From the NCBI RefSeq assembly GCF_000799715.1, contig NZ_JUHG01000015.1:248001-312000 (forward strand): a DNA stretch of 64,000 nt, in the 5' to 3' direction. This document shows positions 42,406-51,717 of the stretch, piece by piece. This DNA comes from Martinezella rhizogenes. Its GTDB lineage: Bacteria > Pseudomonadota > Alphaproteobacteria > Rhizobiales > Rhizobiaceae. How positions within the stretch are numbered: position 1 is the stretch's first letter; every line of letters starts with the position of its first letter. A program made the translations under genes and the position numbers. Below the pieces are notes generated by a model. It did not search any database. It had not been told where the DNA came from and saw nothing but the letters and a program-made list of their open reading frames with translations.

Positions 42406-43439
42406 ATGCCAGCCTGACGACAGTCCTCCGGGCGCTCATCTTCATTATCGTCGCATTGATGCTGTGCGGGATCATCTTTGAATTCGCGGGCTATTCCGCG
42501 CCTTCGATGTTTGCCAGCATTTTCAATGGCGCCTTTTTGCGGCCCGGAGGGCTCATGCAGGGTCTTCGCTGGGCACTTCCCCTTTTCATCACCGCATGTG
42601 GCGTGGCGCTATCCTTCCGCTGCGGCTTCTTCAACATCGGCGCCCAGGGCCAATTCTATGTGGGCGCGATTGCTGCAACCTTTGCCGCAAACCTCCTTGA
42701 CGGTGCGCCGGCTGCCGTCCTGCTACCGCTATGTTTCCTTGCAGGGATGGCCGGCGGTGCGCTCTGGGCGTTGTGGCCGGGCATCATGCGCCTGCGTTGG
42801 GGTACGGACGAAGTCATCACGACACTGATGGGAAATTTCATCGCGGCGCTGCTGCTGGTGTATGTCACAGCCGGACCATTGAAGGATCCGTCGGGCAGTG
42901 GGCAGCAGGCGTCGAGCAAGCCGCTGAATGCGGCCTACCGGATCAGCAATTCGCTCGGCATATCGCCGACGATCCTGATCATCACCGCTGTCGTCGGTGT
43001 GCTGATGTGGCTTCTGATCAATCGCACAGCCTTCGGCATCGTCGGAGGCCTTGCCGGCAGAAATCCGGTGATGGTCCGCTGGCAGGGCGCCAAGGTATGG
43101 CGGCTGGGCCTTGCCAGCTTCGTCATCAGTGGCGCACTGGCCGGGCTTGCGGGAACGGTGGAGGTGTTCGGGCCGAACGGTCGGCTGATCGGCGGGTTTC
43201 TGCCCACCCATGGCTTCACAGCCATCCTCATCGCGCTGGTGGCCAATCTTTCCATCATCGGGACAGCTGTCGGAGCCCTTTTCTTCGGCGGCCTTGCCTC
43301 GGCGGCTCTCTACCTGCCGGTCATGGCCGGTCTTCCGTCGGCGGCAATTGATATCATCAACGCGGCAATCGCCTTGTTCATTACCGCCAAGTCCCGGTTC
43401 GTCGATCGACTGCTCAACTTCGGGAGAAGATCAGCATGA
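42402..43439 (+). CDS. Nucleoside ABC importer permease (YufP/NupP-like)
   Basis: The 345-residue inner-membrane protein has eight to ten hydrophobic segments and the family motif FFNIGAQGQFYVGAIAATFAAN (residues about 71-92), typical of BMP-associated permeases of the branched-chain/ribose superfamily. 'LRWGTDEVITTLMGNFIA' and 'RTAFGIVGGLAGRNPVMVRWQGAKV' are also diagnostic. ATGA overlaps link it to the ATPase and to the second permease. Confidence 0.92.
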   Translation: MNASLTTVLRALIFIIVALMLCGIIFEFAGYSAPSMFASIFNGAFLRPGGLMQGLRWALPLFITACGVALSFRCGFFNIGAQGQFYVGAIAATFAANLLDGAPAAVLLPLCFLAGMAGGALWALWPGIMRLRWGTDEVITTLMGNFIAALLLVYVTAGPLKDPSGSGQQASSKPLNAAYRISNSLGISPTILIITAVVGVLMWLLINRTAFGIVGGLAGRNPVMVRWQGAKVWRLGLASFVISGALAGLAGTVEVFGPNGRLIGGFLPTHGFTAILIALVANLSIIGTAVGALFFGGLASAALYLPVMAGLPSAAIDIINAAIALFITAKSRFVDRLLNFGRRSA

Positions 43440-44329
43440 ATGATTTCATCGTCGCCATCCTGCGCTCCGGAACACCGTTGATTTATGTCACCATGGCCGG
43501 GATGATCGCACAGCGTGCCGGCATCTGGCATCTCGGCCTGGAAGGCGTGATGATTATCGGCGCCTGCGCGACGGTCATCGGCATCGTGCTGACCGGATCG
43601 TTCGTCGCGGCGATCCTGATTGCCTGTGTGCTGTGTTTCCTGGCTTCCATTCTGCTCTGGTTCATCATCGAGAAGCTGAAGGCCAATCCGATCATTGCCG
43701 GCCTTGGCCTGACCGGACTTGGCATCGGCGGAACCGCGCTTGCCGCACAGTCCATCTTCGGCAGTCAGGCCTCCGTCACAGCCCCCTTCGGCGTACCACG
43801 CCTCGGCCCTGCATTCGGATCATATAGCTCGATCTCCATTTTCGTGGTCGCCATGCCTTTCGTGGTCCTTGCGCTCTGGGTGCTTCTCAAGCGGACCCGG
43901 TTCGGCCTGCAATTGGCGGCAAGCGGTGAACATCCCTTCGCGGCCCGCAGCGTCGGCATAAACCCGGCGCGGATGCGCTTCATCGCCCTGGCTGTCGGCG
44001 GCGTTCTCTGCGCGATCGGCGGCGCCGAGCTTTCGGCAGGCAGCCTGCAGATCTTCGCGCAGAACATGACCGCCGGGCGCGGCTTCATGGCGTTCGCCGC
44101 CGTCGTCTTCGGCGCTGCCCATCCAATCGGTTCGGCCTTGGCGGCCTTGTTCTTCAGCGTCGTCGGCGCACTCGGAATCCGTGCCCAGATCGTTTTCGGC
44201 GACGCTGTCCCCCACGACCTGCTTCTGGCGCTTCCCTATCTAGCAACCATCGTCGGCGTCTGGATCAGCGGACGGTTGCGCGGCGGCGCCAAGACCGCGA
44301 ACGGCTTTGCCGAACTTAGAGACTATTGA
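43436..44329 (+). CDS. Nucleoside ABC importer permease (YufQ/NupQ-like)
   Basis: The 297-residue permease has about eight hydrophobic segments and the diagnostic IWHLGLEGVMIIGACATVIG (residues about 29-48), KANPIIAGLGLTGLGIGG, and 'GRGFMAFAAVVFGAAHPIGSALAALFF'. It forms a heterodimer with the preceding permease. Gene order (binding protein, double ATPase, two permeases) is standard for BMP-type nucleoside importers. Confidence 0.92.
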   Translation: MNDFIVAILRSGTPLIYVTMAGMIAQRAGIWHLGLEGVMIIGACATVIGIVLTGSFVAAILIACVLCFLASILLWFIIEKLKANPIIAGLGLTGLGIGGTALAAQSIFGSQASVTAPFGVPRLGPAFGSYSSISIFVVAMPFVVLALWVLLKRTRFGLQLAASGEHPFAARSVGINPARMRFIALAVGGVLCAIGGAELSAGSLQIFAQNMTAGRGFMAFAAVVFGAAHPIGSALAALFFSVVGALGIRAQIVFGDAVPHDLLLALPYLATIVGVWISGRLRGGAKTANGFAELRDY

Positions 44330-44339
44330 GGACATATCC

Positions 44340-44783
44340 ATGCCGCCTTTTGCCCAACGCCATACCATCACGGACGTCTGCCTGCTGGTGCGCGACGTCG
44401 AGACTTCCGTTGCCTTTTATCGCGACAAGCTCGGTTTCGTTCTCAAGCACCGCGCCGAGGGATTCGCCGATTTCACCGGCGCGGGCGTGACGCTGGCGCT
44501 CTGGGAAAGCGCCCACATCGGACGCCATGCAGGCGTCGCCGTTACGCAGGATCGCCCGGCAAGCGTATTGATCGCCGTCAAGCTCGACAGCTCCGACGAT
44601 GTCGAGGCGACATATCGGGAGCTGACCGCCAAGGGCGTCACCTTCACCGGCCCTCCGGCCAACTATCCATGGAACGCGCGCGGCGCATATTTTGCCGGCC
44701 CCGATGGCGAGATATGGGAGCTCTATGCATGGCTGGAAGGCGGGGCGCCCGGCAAGGTGCCGGATATGATATCGGCCATCTAG
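44340..44783 (+). CDS. VOC-family protein
   Basis: The 147-residue protein has one VOC module: ITDVCLLVRDVETSVAFYRDKLGFVLKH, ADFTGAGVTLALWE, 'YFAGPDGEIWELYAWL'. The terminal Glu (WELY) is a likely metal ligand, while the first-strand His position is Asp/Val. Its place inside the nucleoside operon suggests a role in handling a base-derived intermediate. The function is unknown. Confidence 0.88.
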   Translation: MPPFAQRHTITDVCLLVRDVETSVAFYRDKLGFVLKHRAEGFADFTGAGVTLALWESAHIGRHAGVAVTQDRPASVLIAVKLDSSDDVEATYRELTAKGVTFTGPPANYPWNARGAYFAGPDGEIWELYAWLEGGAPGKVPDMISAI

Positions 44784-44863
44784 CGTCGGTGGAGGAGCTG
44801 CCTGCTGGCCGCCTCATCGCAGCTGACCAACGAAAGCCTCCGAACACCCCGGAAACCATTTCT

Positions 44864-46387
44864 ATGACGGAAACACTGTTTCGAAACGCTCTGATCCTGA
44901 CAATGGCTCCCGGCAGCAATGGCGCGACGCTAAGCGGCGATGTCCTTGTCAGGGATGGCAGGATCATTTCGGTCGCTACCACGGTGGCACCGACTCCGGA
45001 TATGGCGATCATAGAGGCGGCAGGTAAGCTTATCATGCCGGGCCTGGTCAACGCCCATACCCATTCCAGCGAGACATTTTTCCGCGGCCGCTATGAACGC
45101 ATGCCGCTTGAGGTCTGGCTACTCTATGCATATCCGCTGCTTGTCGGCACACAGATATCGCCGCGCCTATTGTATCTGAGAACCCTCCTTCTTGCGATGG
45201 AATCGCTGAGGAATGGTGTGACAACGCTGTGCGACGACTTCTTCGAAGTGCCGGGCCATGATGTCGAGCGGCTGGGCACCGTGTTCTCCGCCTACGAAGC
45301 AAGCGGCATCAGGGCCAACATCTCCAGCGCCGTGATGAACATACCGACGCTGGACGCGTTGCCTTTCGCCCGCGAGATCGTGCCGTCCGAACTGCAGCTG
45401 CTTCTCGACGGAAATCCGCAGATTCAGGCGGACGCGTATATCGCCTTTTGCAATGAGATATTTTCGACATTGCATGGACGCGCGGGGCGCCTGCAGTTCA
45501 TGATCGCGCCCTCTGCGCCGCAGCGTTGCACACCGGATCTGATCCAGGCCTGCCATGCACTGGCACGTGAGAACTCCGTTCCTTTCCACACCCACGTCGT
45601 GGAGACCAAGACCCAGGCCGTGACCGGCCAGCTGCTCTACGGAAAGACCCTGATCCGTCACCTGCATGATCTGGGCGCCCTTGATCGCCATACGACGATC
45701 GCCCATTCCGTCTGGGTCAACGATCAGGATATCGAGCTGATGGGCGCTGCGCGCTGCTCGGTGGCCCACAATGCCGTCTCCAATCAGAAGCTTGGAGCCG
45801 GGATCGCGCCGATCCGGAGGCTCCTGGAGGCAGGCGTGATCGTCGGATTGGGAACGGACGGTGTCTGCTCGAACGATACGGCCCGGATTTTCGACGTCAT
45901 GCGCACGGCGGCACTTATCCATGGCGTCAGCGGCCCCGACCCGGAAGAGTGGCTGACGGCAAACGAAATCCTGCATGCCGCGACGCTCGGCGGCGCTCGC
46001 ACAGCCCTTCTCGATCATGTGACCGGTTCGCTGGAGCCGGGCAAGGCGGCCGATATCATCATGCTAGATCTTGGCACCTACGCTTTCCAACCGCTCAACG
46101 ATGCTGAGCGCCAGATCGTCTTCAGTGAAAATGGCTCCTCGATCGAATTGGTGATGGTTGCCGGGGAAGTCGTCGTTCGCGACCGCAAGCTGTTGACGAT
46201 CGACGAGGCGGCTATTTTTCAAGAAATTCGCGAGACCGTCCCGGCACTTCTCGCGGAACACGGAGAGGTGGAAGCGAAAAATCGGATATTCGAGCCCTGG
46301 TTCGCTGAGATCCATAGGCGCGCGTCACTCGTCGATATCGGCATGAACCGCTATGCGGGCGACATGCCTTACTGGCGGCGAAACTGA
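44864..46387 (+). CDS. Amidohydrolase-family deaminase/chlorohydrolase-like (ATZ/TRZ group)
   Basis: The 507-residue metal-dependent hydrolase has HTH at His65/His67 (LVNAHTHSSETF), His in VPFHTHVVETKT, His in TIAHSVWVN and the catalytic Asp in GLGTDGVCSNDT, plus the C-terminal 'GSLEPGKAADIIML'. It belongs with 8-oxoguanine, S-adenosylhomocysteine and hydroxyatrazine deaminases. In a RutR-like, nucleoside-import operon it most probably deaminates a purine or pyrimidine base or nucleoside. It is somewhat longer than the usual 450-470 residues, mainly in the C-terminal 60. Confidence 0.9.
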   Translation: MTETLFRNALILTMAPGSNGATLSGDVLVRDGRIISVATTVAPTPDMAIIEAAGKLIMPGLVNAHTHSSETFFRGRYERMPLEVWLLYAYPLLVGTQISPRLLYLRTLLLAMESLRNGVTTLCDDFFEVPGHDVERLGTVFSAYEASGIRANISSAVMNIPTLDALPFAREIVPSELQLLLDGNPQIQADAYIAFCNEIFSTLHGRAGRLQFMIAPSAPQRCTPDLIQACHALARENSVPFHTHVVETKTQAVTGQLLYGKTLIRHLHDLGALDRHTTIAHSVWVNDQDIELMGAARCSVAHNAVSNQKLGAGIAPIRRLLEAGVIVGLGTDGVCSNDTARIFDVMRTAALIHGVSGPDPEEWLTANEILHAATLGGARTALLDHVTGSLEPGKAADIIMLDLGTYAFQPLNDAERQIVFSENGSSIELVMVAGEVVVRDRKLLTIDEAAIFQEIRETVPALLAEHGEVEAKNRIFEPWFAEIHRRASLVDIGMNRYAGDMPYWRRN

Positions 46388-46432
46388 GAAACGAGCATCC
46401 CCTCCCCCACCAGCTGATCGAAAGGATATCAG

Positions 46433-47782
46433 ATGTCTATCGCATCACGACCATTCCTGCCCCAGGAGGTCATTCGCAGAAAACGCGATGGTGAAACCCT
46501 CGCTCAGCGGGACCTGAAGCAATTTGTCGATGGCACGGTCAGCGGAGCGGTGAGCCAGGCGCAGATTGGTGCCTTCACGATGGCCGTCTATCTCAACGGC
46601 ATGTCCAGACAGGAACGGATCGACTATACGCTTGCCATGCGCGATAGCGGTCGGGTGATCGATTGGGCGACGGTGGGCCTTAAGGGCCCTGCGATTATCG
46701 ACAAGCATTCCAGCGGCGGTGTCGGCGACGAAAAAGTCAGTCTGATCGTAGCACCTCTGGCCGCCGCCTGCGGGATCCGCATGCCGATGATTTCCGCGCG
46801 AGGCCTTGGACATACCGGCGGTGAAATCGATCTGCTGGAAGCAATTCCGGGATATGATACCGTGCCGACTACCGAAGCTTTTATGAACACGGTCAAGGAT
46901 ACAGGCTGCGCCATCATCGCGCCGACACCGGATCTTGCCCCGGCCGATAAGCCGATCTTCTATGCTCGCGACGTCTGCGCGACGGTGGAGAGCATACCGC
47001 TCATCACGGGCTCGATCATGTCGAAGAAACTAGCGGCCGGTATCAATGGACTGGTCATGACCGTCCCGTTCGGGTCGGGTGCCTTCATGAAGACGGAAGC
47101 CCGCGCCATTGAATTGGCCGAGAGCCTGCTGGATGTCGCGCGCGGCGCAGGAGTGCCGATGACCGCCCTCATCAGCGATCTCACCCAGGTCCTGGGAGAC
47201 AGTGTCGGCAGCGGTTTGCAGATACGTGAGATCATACGCTTCCTGACAGGCGAATACCGGGAGCCCAGGCTGCTCGAAACGGTCCTAGTCCTCGTCTCCG
47301 ACACGCTCGTCATGGGAGGACTTGCGGCAAACCTTGAGACCGCCCGGGCAATCGCCTCACAGCGCCTCGATGACGGATCAGCGACGGACCGCTTTGCCCG
47401 CATGGTTGCGGCACTCGGAGGGCCGGCCGATCTGGTGGAGCTGCCCCGCAGATACATAAGAGACGCACCTGTCATTCGCCCGGTTCATCTGAAAAAGACG
47501 GGATTTGTCAGCCAAATGGATTGCTATGCGATCGGCATCGCGCTGCTTGGCATCGGCGCCGGCCGCACACGGCCTCAGGATGATATTGACCACACGGTGG
47601 GAGCGTCTTCCTTCGCATCGGTCGGTTCGAGGATCGACCCCGCTCATCCGTTTTGCGTGCTCCACGCGGCATCGGAAGATGCCTGGGAGCGGTGCGCCGA
47701 GGCAATCGCTGCCGCGGTCGAGTGCAGTGTTATGCCAGCCGGATCACTGCCCGCAATTAGATTGCGGCTCTATACCGAATGA
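46433..47782 (+). CDS. deoA: Thymidine phosphorylase
   Basis: The 449-residue protein is full length for pyrimidine-nucleoside phosphorylase (E. coli DeoA 440). The phosphate-binding KHSSGGVGD (residues 91-99), GLGHTGGEIDLLEAIPG (usually GHTGGTLDKLE), and RDVCATVESIPLITGSIMSKKLAAG with the Arg, Ser and Lys that hold the base are present. It splits thymidine/deoxyuridine with phosphate to base and deoxyribose 1-phosphate. It is the last gene of the RutR-linked operon, releasing the base that may itself be the regulator's ligand. Confidence 0.92.
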   Translation: MSIASRPFLPQEVIRRKRDGETLAQRDLKQFVDGTVSGAVSQAQIGAFTMAVYLNGMSRQERIDYTLAMRDSGRVIDWATVGLKGPAIIDKHSSGGVGDEKVSLIVAPLAAACGIRMPMISARGLGHTGGEIDLLEAIPGYDTVPTTEAFMNTVKDTGCAIIAPTPDLAPADKPIFYARDVCATVESIPLITGSIMSKKLAAGINGLVMTVPFGSGAFMKTEARAIELAESLLDVARGAGVPMTALISDLTQVLGDSVGSGLQIREIIRFLTGEYREPRLLETVLVLVSDTLVMGGLAANLETARAIASQRLDDGSATDRFARMVAALGGPADLVELPRRYIRDAPVIRPVHLKKTGFVSQMDCYAIGIALLGIGAGRTRPQDDIDHTVGASSFASVGSRIDPAHPFCVLHAASEDAWERCAEAIAAAVECSVMPAGSLPAIRLRLYTE

Positions 47783-47798
47783 TTAGTATGCGTATCAG

Positions 47799-47820
47799 TG
47801 GTCTTGATGGGCTATGAACC
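47799..47820 (+). repeat. Short dispersed direct repeat, copy C
   Basis: TGGTCTTGATGGG, CTAT, GAACC in the 128-base gap after thymidine phosphorylase, 16 bases past its stop codon. It matches copy A at 22473 with two differences in 22 bases and has further similarity downstream (GCTGATCC against GCCGACCG). Confidence 0.45.
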
Positions 47821-47910
47821 GCTGATCCCTATTTGGTCAAAGCTTCCGACACACCCTGCAATGAAATAGGGGCACTTCCTTAGTATGCCGCCGATTATAC
47901 CAAGCCGCTC

Positions 47911-48588
47911 CTACCGCTTTGCGAAGTGTAGCTCGGAGCCGCTCTTCTGTGAGTTCCATTCTTCCTTCGTCTGAGTTTTGATATCGAACAGGTCACGCGT
48001 CCTGGCATAGGTGTGACCGCCCATCCTCCCTACCACGTCCATCAATTGCTGATCGATATGTAGGTTCGACGGATCGACCGCGTCGCTGCGGACATAAACA
48101 CCAAGAACTTCGCCAAGAATGATTTCGCGGGCCGGGCCAACCTGCAAGGTGGTGTGGCGGCGGCATTCGAGCGCTGCCGGGGCTGCGAGGATGCGCGGGC
48201 TTCTGACCATCTGGCCGGGCGTGGTTGCCAGGCCTGCTTCATCGAGTTCGTCCACCTCGGGACCGAATTTGATGGCGCAGACCTCCATCTGGTCGACGAG
48301 CGCGTCGTCGCAGATATGCACAGTAAATTCCCCAGTCTCGCGGATGTTGCGGGCGGTATCCTTGAAGCGCATGTCCGAGTAGTTTTCGACGCCGATGGCA
48401 ACGATCGCCGGATCATGGGTCAGCACGTTGAAGAAACTGAACGGACCGGCGTTCGGCCTGCCGTCCTTGCTCACGGTGGTCACCAATGCGATCGGGCGGG
48501 GAATGACCGTGCCGATCAGGATCTTGTAGCGTTCCCGTTCCGTCAGTTTCGCGAAATCGAAATGCGTGTGAGATTTGGTGTTGCTCAT
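47911..48588 (-). CDS. Flavin reductase-like domain protein (DIM6/NTAB type)
   Basis: The 225-residue protein has the split-barrel FMN-binding pattern ILIGTVIPRPIALVTTVSKDGRPNAGPFSFFNVLTHDPAIVAIGV (residues about 24-68), 'KDTARNIRETGEFTVHI' and 'ALECRRH'. Such proteins bind FMN and either supply FMNH2 to monooxygenases or act on small molecules. It starts 1 base before the M24-type gene stop and so is last in the second Pot-type operon. It could also serve the LLM monooxygenase encoded at 30990, which lacks a neighbouring reductase. Confidence 0.88.
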   Translation of the reverse strand: MSNTKSHTHFDFAKLTERERYKILIGTVIPRPIALVTTVSKDGRPNAGPFSFFNVLTHDPAIVAIGVENYSDMRFKDTARNIRETGEFTVHICDDALVDQMEVCAIKFGPEVDELDEAGLATTPGQMVRSPRILAAPAALECRRHTTLQVGPAREIILGEVLGVYVRSDAVDPSNLHIDQQLMDVVGRMGGHTYARTRDLFDIKTQTKEEWNSQKSGSELHFAKR

Positions 48589-48589
48589 G

Positions 48590-50014
48590 TCAGGCCTCGA
48601 CAGCGATGCGGTGGGTTTCGAGCGGAGTGTGGCGGCTGAGGTTTTCGAAACCGTCTTTGGTCACAACATACATGTCGCCGATGTTGCAGCCGGCGGACAG
48701 TGGTTCCAGCCACTGCGTATGCAAGACAAAGACCATGCCCTCCTCCATCTTGTCGTAGTTGTGCGAGGAAATGTTGAAGCTGTTCTGGCCGCCGGCCATG
48801 CCGACCGAATGGCCGAGGTTGGGATTATGCGGCCCGTGGGTCGCGGGGTAGACGTGCATGAGCTTGCGGCCCTGCGCTTCCCAATCGATGTCTTTGACAT
48901 ATTGCTGGGGGATAAGGCGGGCGCCGCCGTCCTCCATCGGAGCCCAGTTGTAGGGCATGGTTCGCGCCTCCGGTGACGACAACATGCCGCGCTCGATCAT
49001 CGGCTCGAAGGCGGCATTGTTGACGTCGCGCATCAACGCGCCGGGCCTGATCAGTTTTTCCGCGCGCTTCACGCCTTCAGTGCAGGCGGCAAGCACCTCT
49101 TCCTGGCGCTTGGTGATATCGCCGACAGCGATCATCCGCGCCGTCTGCGCCGTGTAGCCGCGATAGGTTACGTTCGAGATGTAGAGGTTGATGAGGTCTC
49201 CCGGTCTGACGACGTGGCCGTAGGGTTTGCCGCAATGGGTGCCGAACTCGTTGATGCCGATCTGGTAGCCGTCGCCCGTCTCGCCACCGAGCGCGAGCTG
49301 GGCAAGAGTGAAAGCGGCGTAGATTTCGTGGTCGGTCACGCCAGGCTTTGTAACATGATAGGCGGCCTGCGTGCCGATGCTGATCAACTGGGCGGCGGCA
49401 CGGAAGATTTCGATCTCGCGCGGCGACCTGATCTTCTGCATGCGATCCAGAATGGCGTTATCAGCGACGAACTTGCTCTTCGGAAGCAGTTCCTCGAGCG
49501 CTGCCCAGAAAGTCAACGACGTCCGATCGCCGATCCTGCCGATCTGGGCCTTGGCGAGACCGAGGTTGCCAAGAATCTCGGCGCATTTCTCCGCGGTCTT
49601 GATGACGGAATCGCCGGGACGATCCGAATATTCCCTGCCGATCGGGCCGATCTGCCAGATTTCGTCAACGAGAACCGGTTCGCCTCCGGGCGGCAGCAGC
49701 ACGGACTGTGTGAAGAAAGACAGAAGGACGAGCGCCTTGTCGGCGTCGGTCGGAATGATCAGCACGCCCTCGCGCATCCAGTCGCAGATATAGCGGAGAT
49801 AGGCGTTCGAGGCGTGGAACCAGCCGACGCTACCGGCATGGACGATGATCGCATCATGACCGGCTTCGACCGCCTGACGGCGAATTCGGCGAAGGCGATC
49901 CTCGAACTCTTCGACGGGAAGCGGCAGGGGAGCGGAAAAGTCGAAATCCGGCTGGAAGTCGGCCAGCAGCGATCCGATGCGATAGCCGCGTGCCGGTGTC
50001 GAGCGAATGTTCAT
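48590..50014 (-). CDS. M24-family 'pita-bread' hydrolase without the metal ligands (creatinase-like)
   Basis: The 474-residue protein has an N-terminal creatinase/prolidase domain (about 35-190) and a C-terminal M24 fold (about 197-460). The usual dinuclear-metal ligands are mostly replaced: Tyr278 for the first Asp (GDLINLYIS), Gln290 for the second Asp (YTAQTAR), His432 for the first Glu and Gly446 for the second Glu (CNIGD); His402 in LGHSVGM is kept. Creatinase uses this fold without metal, so a metal-free amidine/amide hydrolase is more likely than an aminopeptidase. AAGGAAT precedes the ATG at 50014. It is co-oriented with a PotABCD-type importer. Confidence 0.85.
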   Translation of the reverse strand: MNIRSTPARGYRIGSLLADFQPDFDFSAPLPLPVEEFEDRLRRIRRQAVEAGHDAIIVHAGSVGWFHASNAYLRYICDWMREGVLIIPTDADKALVLLSFFTQSVLLPPGGEPVLVDEIWQIGPIGREYSDRPGDSVIKTAEKCAEILGNLGLAKAQIGRIGDRTSLTFWAALEELLPKSKFVADNAILDRMQKIRSPREIEIFRAAAQLISIGTQAAYHVTKPGVTDHEIYAAFTLAQLALGGETGDGYQIGINEFGTHCGKPYGHVVRPGDLINLYISNVTYRGYTAQTARMIAVGDITKRQEEVLAACTEGVKRAEKLIRPGALMRDVNNAAFEPMIERGMLSSPEARTMPYNWAPMEDGGARLIPQQYVKDIDWEAQGRKLMHVYPATHGPHNPNLGHSVGMAGGQNSFNISSHNYDKMEEGMVFVLHTQWLEPLSAGCNIGDMYVVTKDGFENLSRHTPLETHRIAVEA

Positions 50015-50051
50015 GAGTTTATTCCTTGTAAGTTCAGATATGTTGCTGAGT

Positions 50052-50888
50052 TCAGGCCTGCCGAGGCGGTGCCAGAACGCGCCGGGCGACAAGCAGTCCG
50101 ACCAAAGTCACAGCGATCAGAATTCCGGAAATTGCTGCCACCCGGACATCGAGCGACTCCTCGATCAGCGCGAACATGCGCAACGGAAGCACGGTCGTTC
50201 GGGCGTCGGCGAGAAAGAGCGAGACTGAGACGTTGTCGAGTGATTGGATGAACACCAGAAACGCGCCAGCGAGAATGCCCGGCATCAGCAATGGCAAGAT
50301 CACGCGCCGCAGCGTCATGAACCAGCTCGCCCCCATTACCGTCGAGGCTTCGGCAAGCGAGGGATTGAGACCCTGGGCAACGACGGATGCCGCGCGATAC
50401 ATCAGCGGCCCAAAAACGACGATATGGCCCGTCACCGTCAGCCAGAGCGAAGGCCGAAAGCCGATGAAGTTGGCGACGATCAGGGCGGCAAGACCATAGA
50501 CGAGGCTCGGCAGAACGAGCGGAGCCAGCAGCAAAGGCTCGATCGTGCCGACGGTGCTACGCTTCATTCGCGTCATCCCAATAGTCGCAGGCACAGCAAA
50601 AAGCAGGGAGCCGAGAACGGCGAGGCCCGCGATCTTCAGTGAGTTCCAGGCTGCGATCTGTTCCGTTGCGGACCGCACCGGGTCCAACAGAGCTTCATAC
50701 CACTTGAAGGAAAAGCCCTGCGGCGGATATTTCAACGTCTGGCCCGATGTGAACGACATCGTCAGGGCGATGAAGATGGGCGCGACGAGATAGATCACGC
50801 ACAAGCCGCCGAATCCGAAGACGAATGCCTTGTAGAATATGGCTGGAACAGGATTCTCCCTATTCGGGCTCTTATTGGGATCAGGCAT
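50052..50888 (-). CDS. ABC importer permease, PotC-like (second system)
   Basis: The 278-residue permease has six hydrophobic segments and the EAA loop EASTVMGASWFMTLRRVILPLLMPG. It overlaps the upstream PotB-like gene by 8 bases. It lies 37 bases before the M24-type gene, suggesting that the imported compound is that enzyme's substrate. Confidence 0.9.
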   Translation of the reverse strand: MPDPNKSPNRENPVPAIFYKAFVFGFGGLCVIYLVAPIFIALTMSFTSGQTLKYPPQGFSFKWYEALLDPVRSATEQIAAWNSLKIAGLAVLGSLLFAVPATIGMTRMKRSTVGTIEPLLLAPLVLPSLVYGLAALIVANFIGFRPSLWLTVTGHIVVFGPLMYRAASVVAQGLNPSLAEASTVMGASWFMTLRRVILPLLMPGILAGAFLVFIQSLDNVSVSLFLADARTTVLPLRMFALIEESLDVRVAAISGILIAVTLVGLLVARRVLAPPRQA

Positions 50889-51711
50889 GACCGACCAACC
50901 TCCTGTGACGGGAAATCATTGTGAGTGCCACCAGCAGGCAGCCTGTCGATAGCAGCAGAACCACCGCGATGGCTGACGCCAGCGGCCAGTCGAACAACGT
51001 TCCCACTTCTCGGTAGATCAACTGCGGAACATAGACGTTTCGCGCACCACCGATCACCGCCTGGGTGACGAACGAACTGCTTGTGCTGGCAAAGACCAGA
51101 ATCCAGCCGGCGAGCAGGCCTGGCAGCATCAGCGGCAAAAGCACCGTCACCAGAATGCGCCAAGGGCCAGCGCCGGAAACCTGGGCTGCCTCGGTGAGCT
51201 GGATAGGGGTGCGCGACAGGATCGCGATCAAGGGCAGGATTATCAGCGGCAGGTCGATCTGGCACATCGCCATCAGCAGACCAAGCTCGGTGAACAAAAG
51301 GCTGGTTGGCATTCCCGTAAGGCCGAGCGCCATAAGCGTTTCGCTAATCGGTCCCTGACGGCCAAGGATGACGATCCAGGCGAAGGTCCGGACCACGTTG
51401 CTGGTGAGCATGGGAATGAGGGTGAGGAAGATCAGAACCTGCCGCAGGTTTCGACCCCCGTGCCAATAGAGCAGCGCGATGGGTATTCCGAGCGCTGTCG
51501 TGCCGATGACAGTCTCAAGCCCGAGCCGAGCCGTATTGACGAGAACGCGGAAATTGAACGCATCCCCGAAGAAGCGCGCATAATGATCGAGAGTTGCTCC
51601 GCCGGGACCGGCGAAGCTGAAACCGACGAGAACGGCGAGCGGCGTCGCGAAGAACGCCACGGACAGCAACAGCATCGGTACGACGTATGGGAAGCCGCTC
51701 GCCTTCATCAT
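50881..51711 (-). CDS. ABC importer permease, PotB-like (second system)
   Basis: The 276-residue permease has six membrane segments, a first helix at about 9-30, and the loop EAAQVSGAGPWRILVTVLLPLMLPG. It follows the binding-protein gene by 6 bases in the order ATPase, binding protein, permease B, permease C. Confidence 0.9.
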   Translation of the reverse strand: MMKASGFPYVVPMLLLSVAFFATPLAVLVGFSFAGPGGATLDHYARFFGDAFNFRVLVNTARLGLETVIGTTALGIPIALLYWHGGRNLRQVLIFLTLIPMLTSNVVRTFAWIVILGRQGPISETLMALGLTGMPTSLLFTELGLLMAMCQIDLPLIILPLIAILSRTPIQLTEAAQVSGAGPWRILVTVLLPLMLPGLLAGWILVFASTSSSFVTQAVIGGARNVYVPQLIYREVGTLFDWPLASAIAVVLLLSTGCLLVALTMISRHRRLVGHA

Positions 51712-51717
51712 CTCGCC

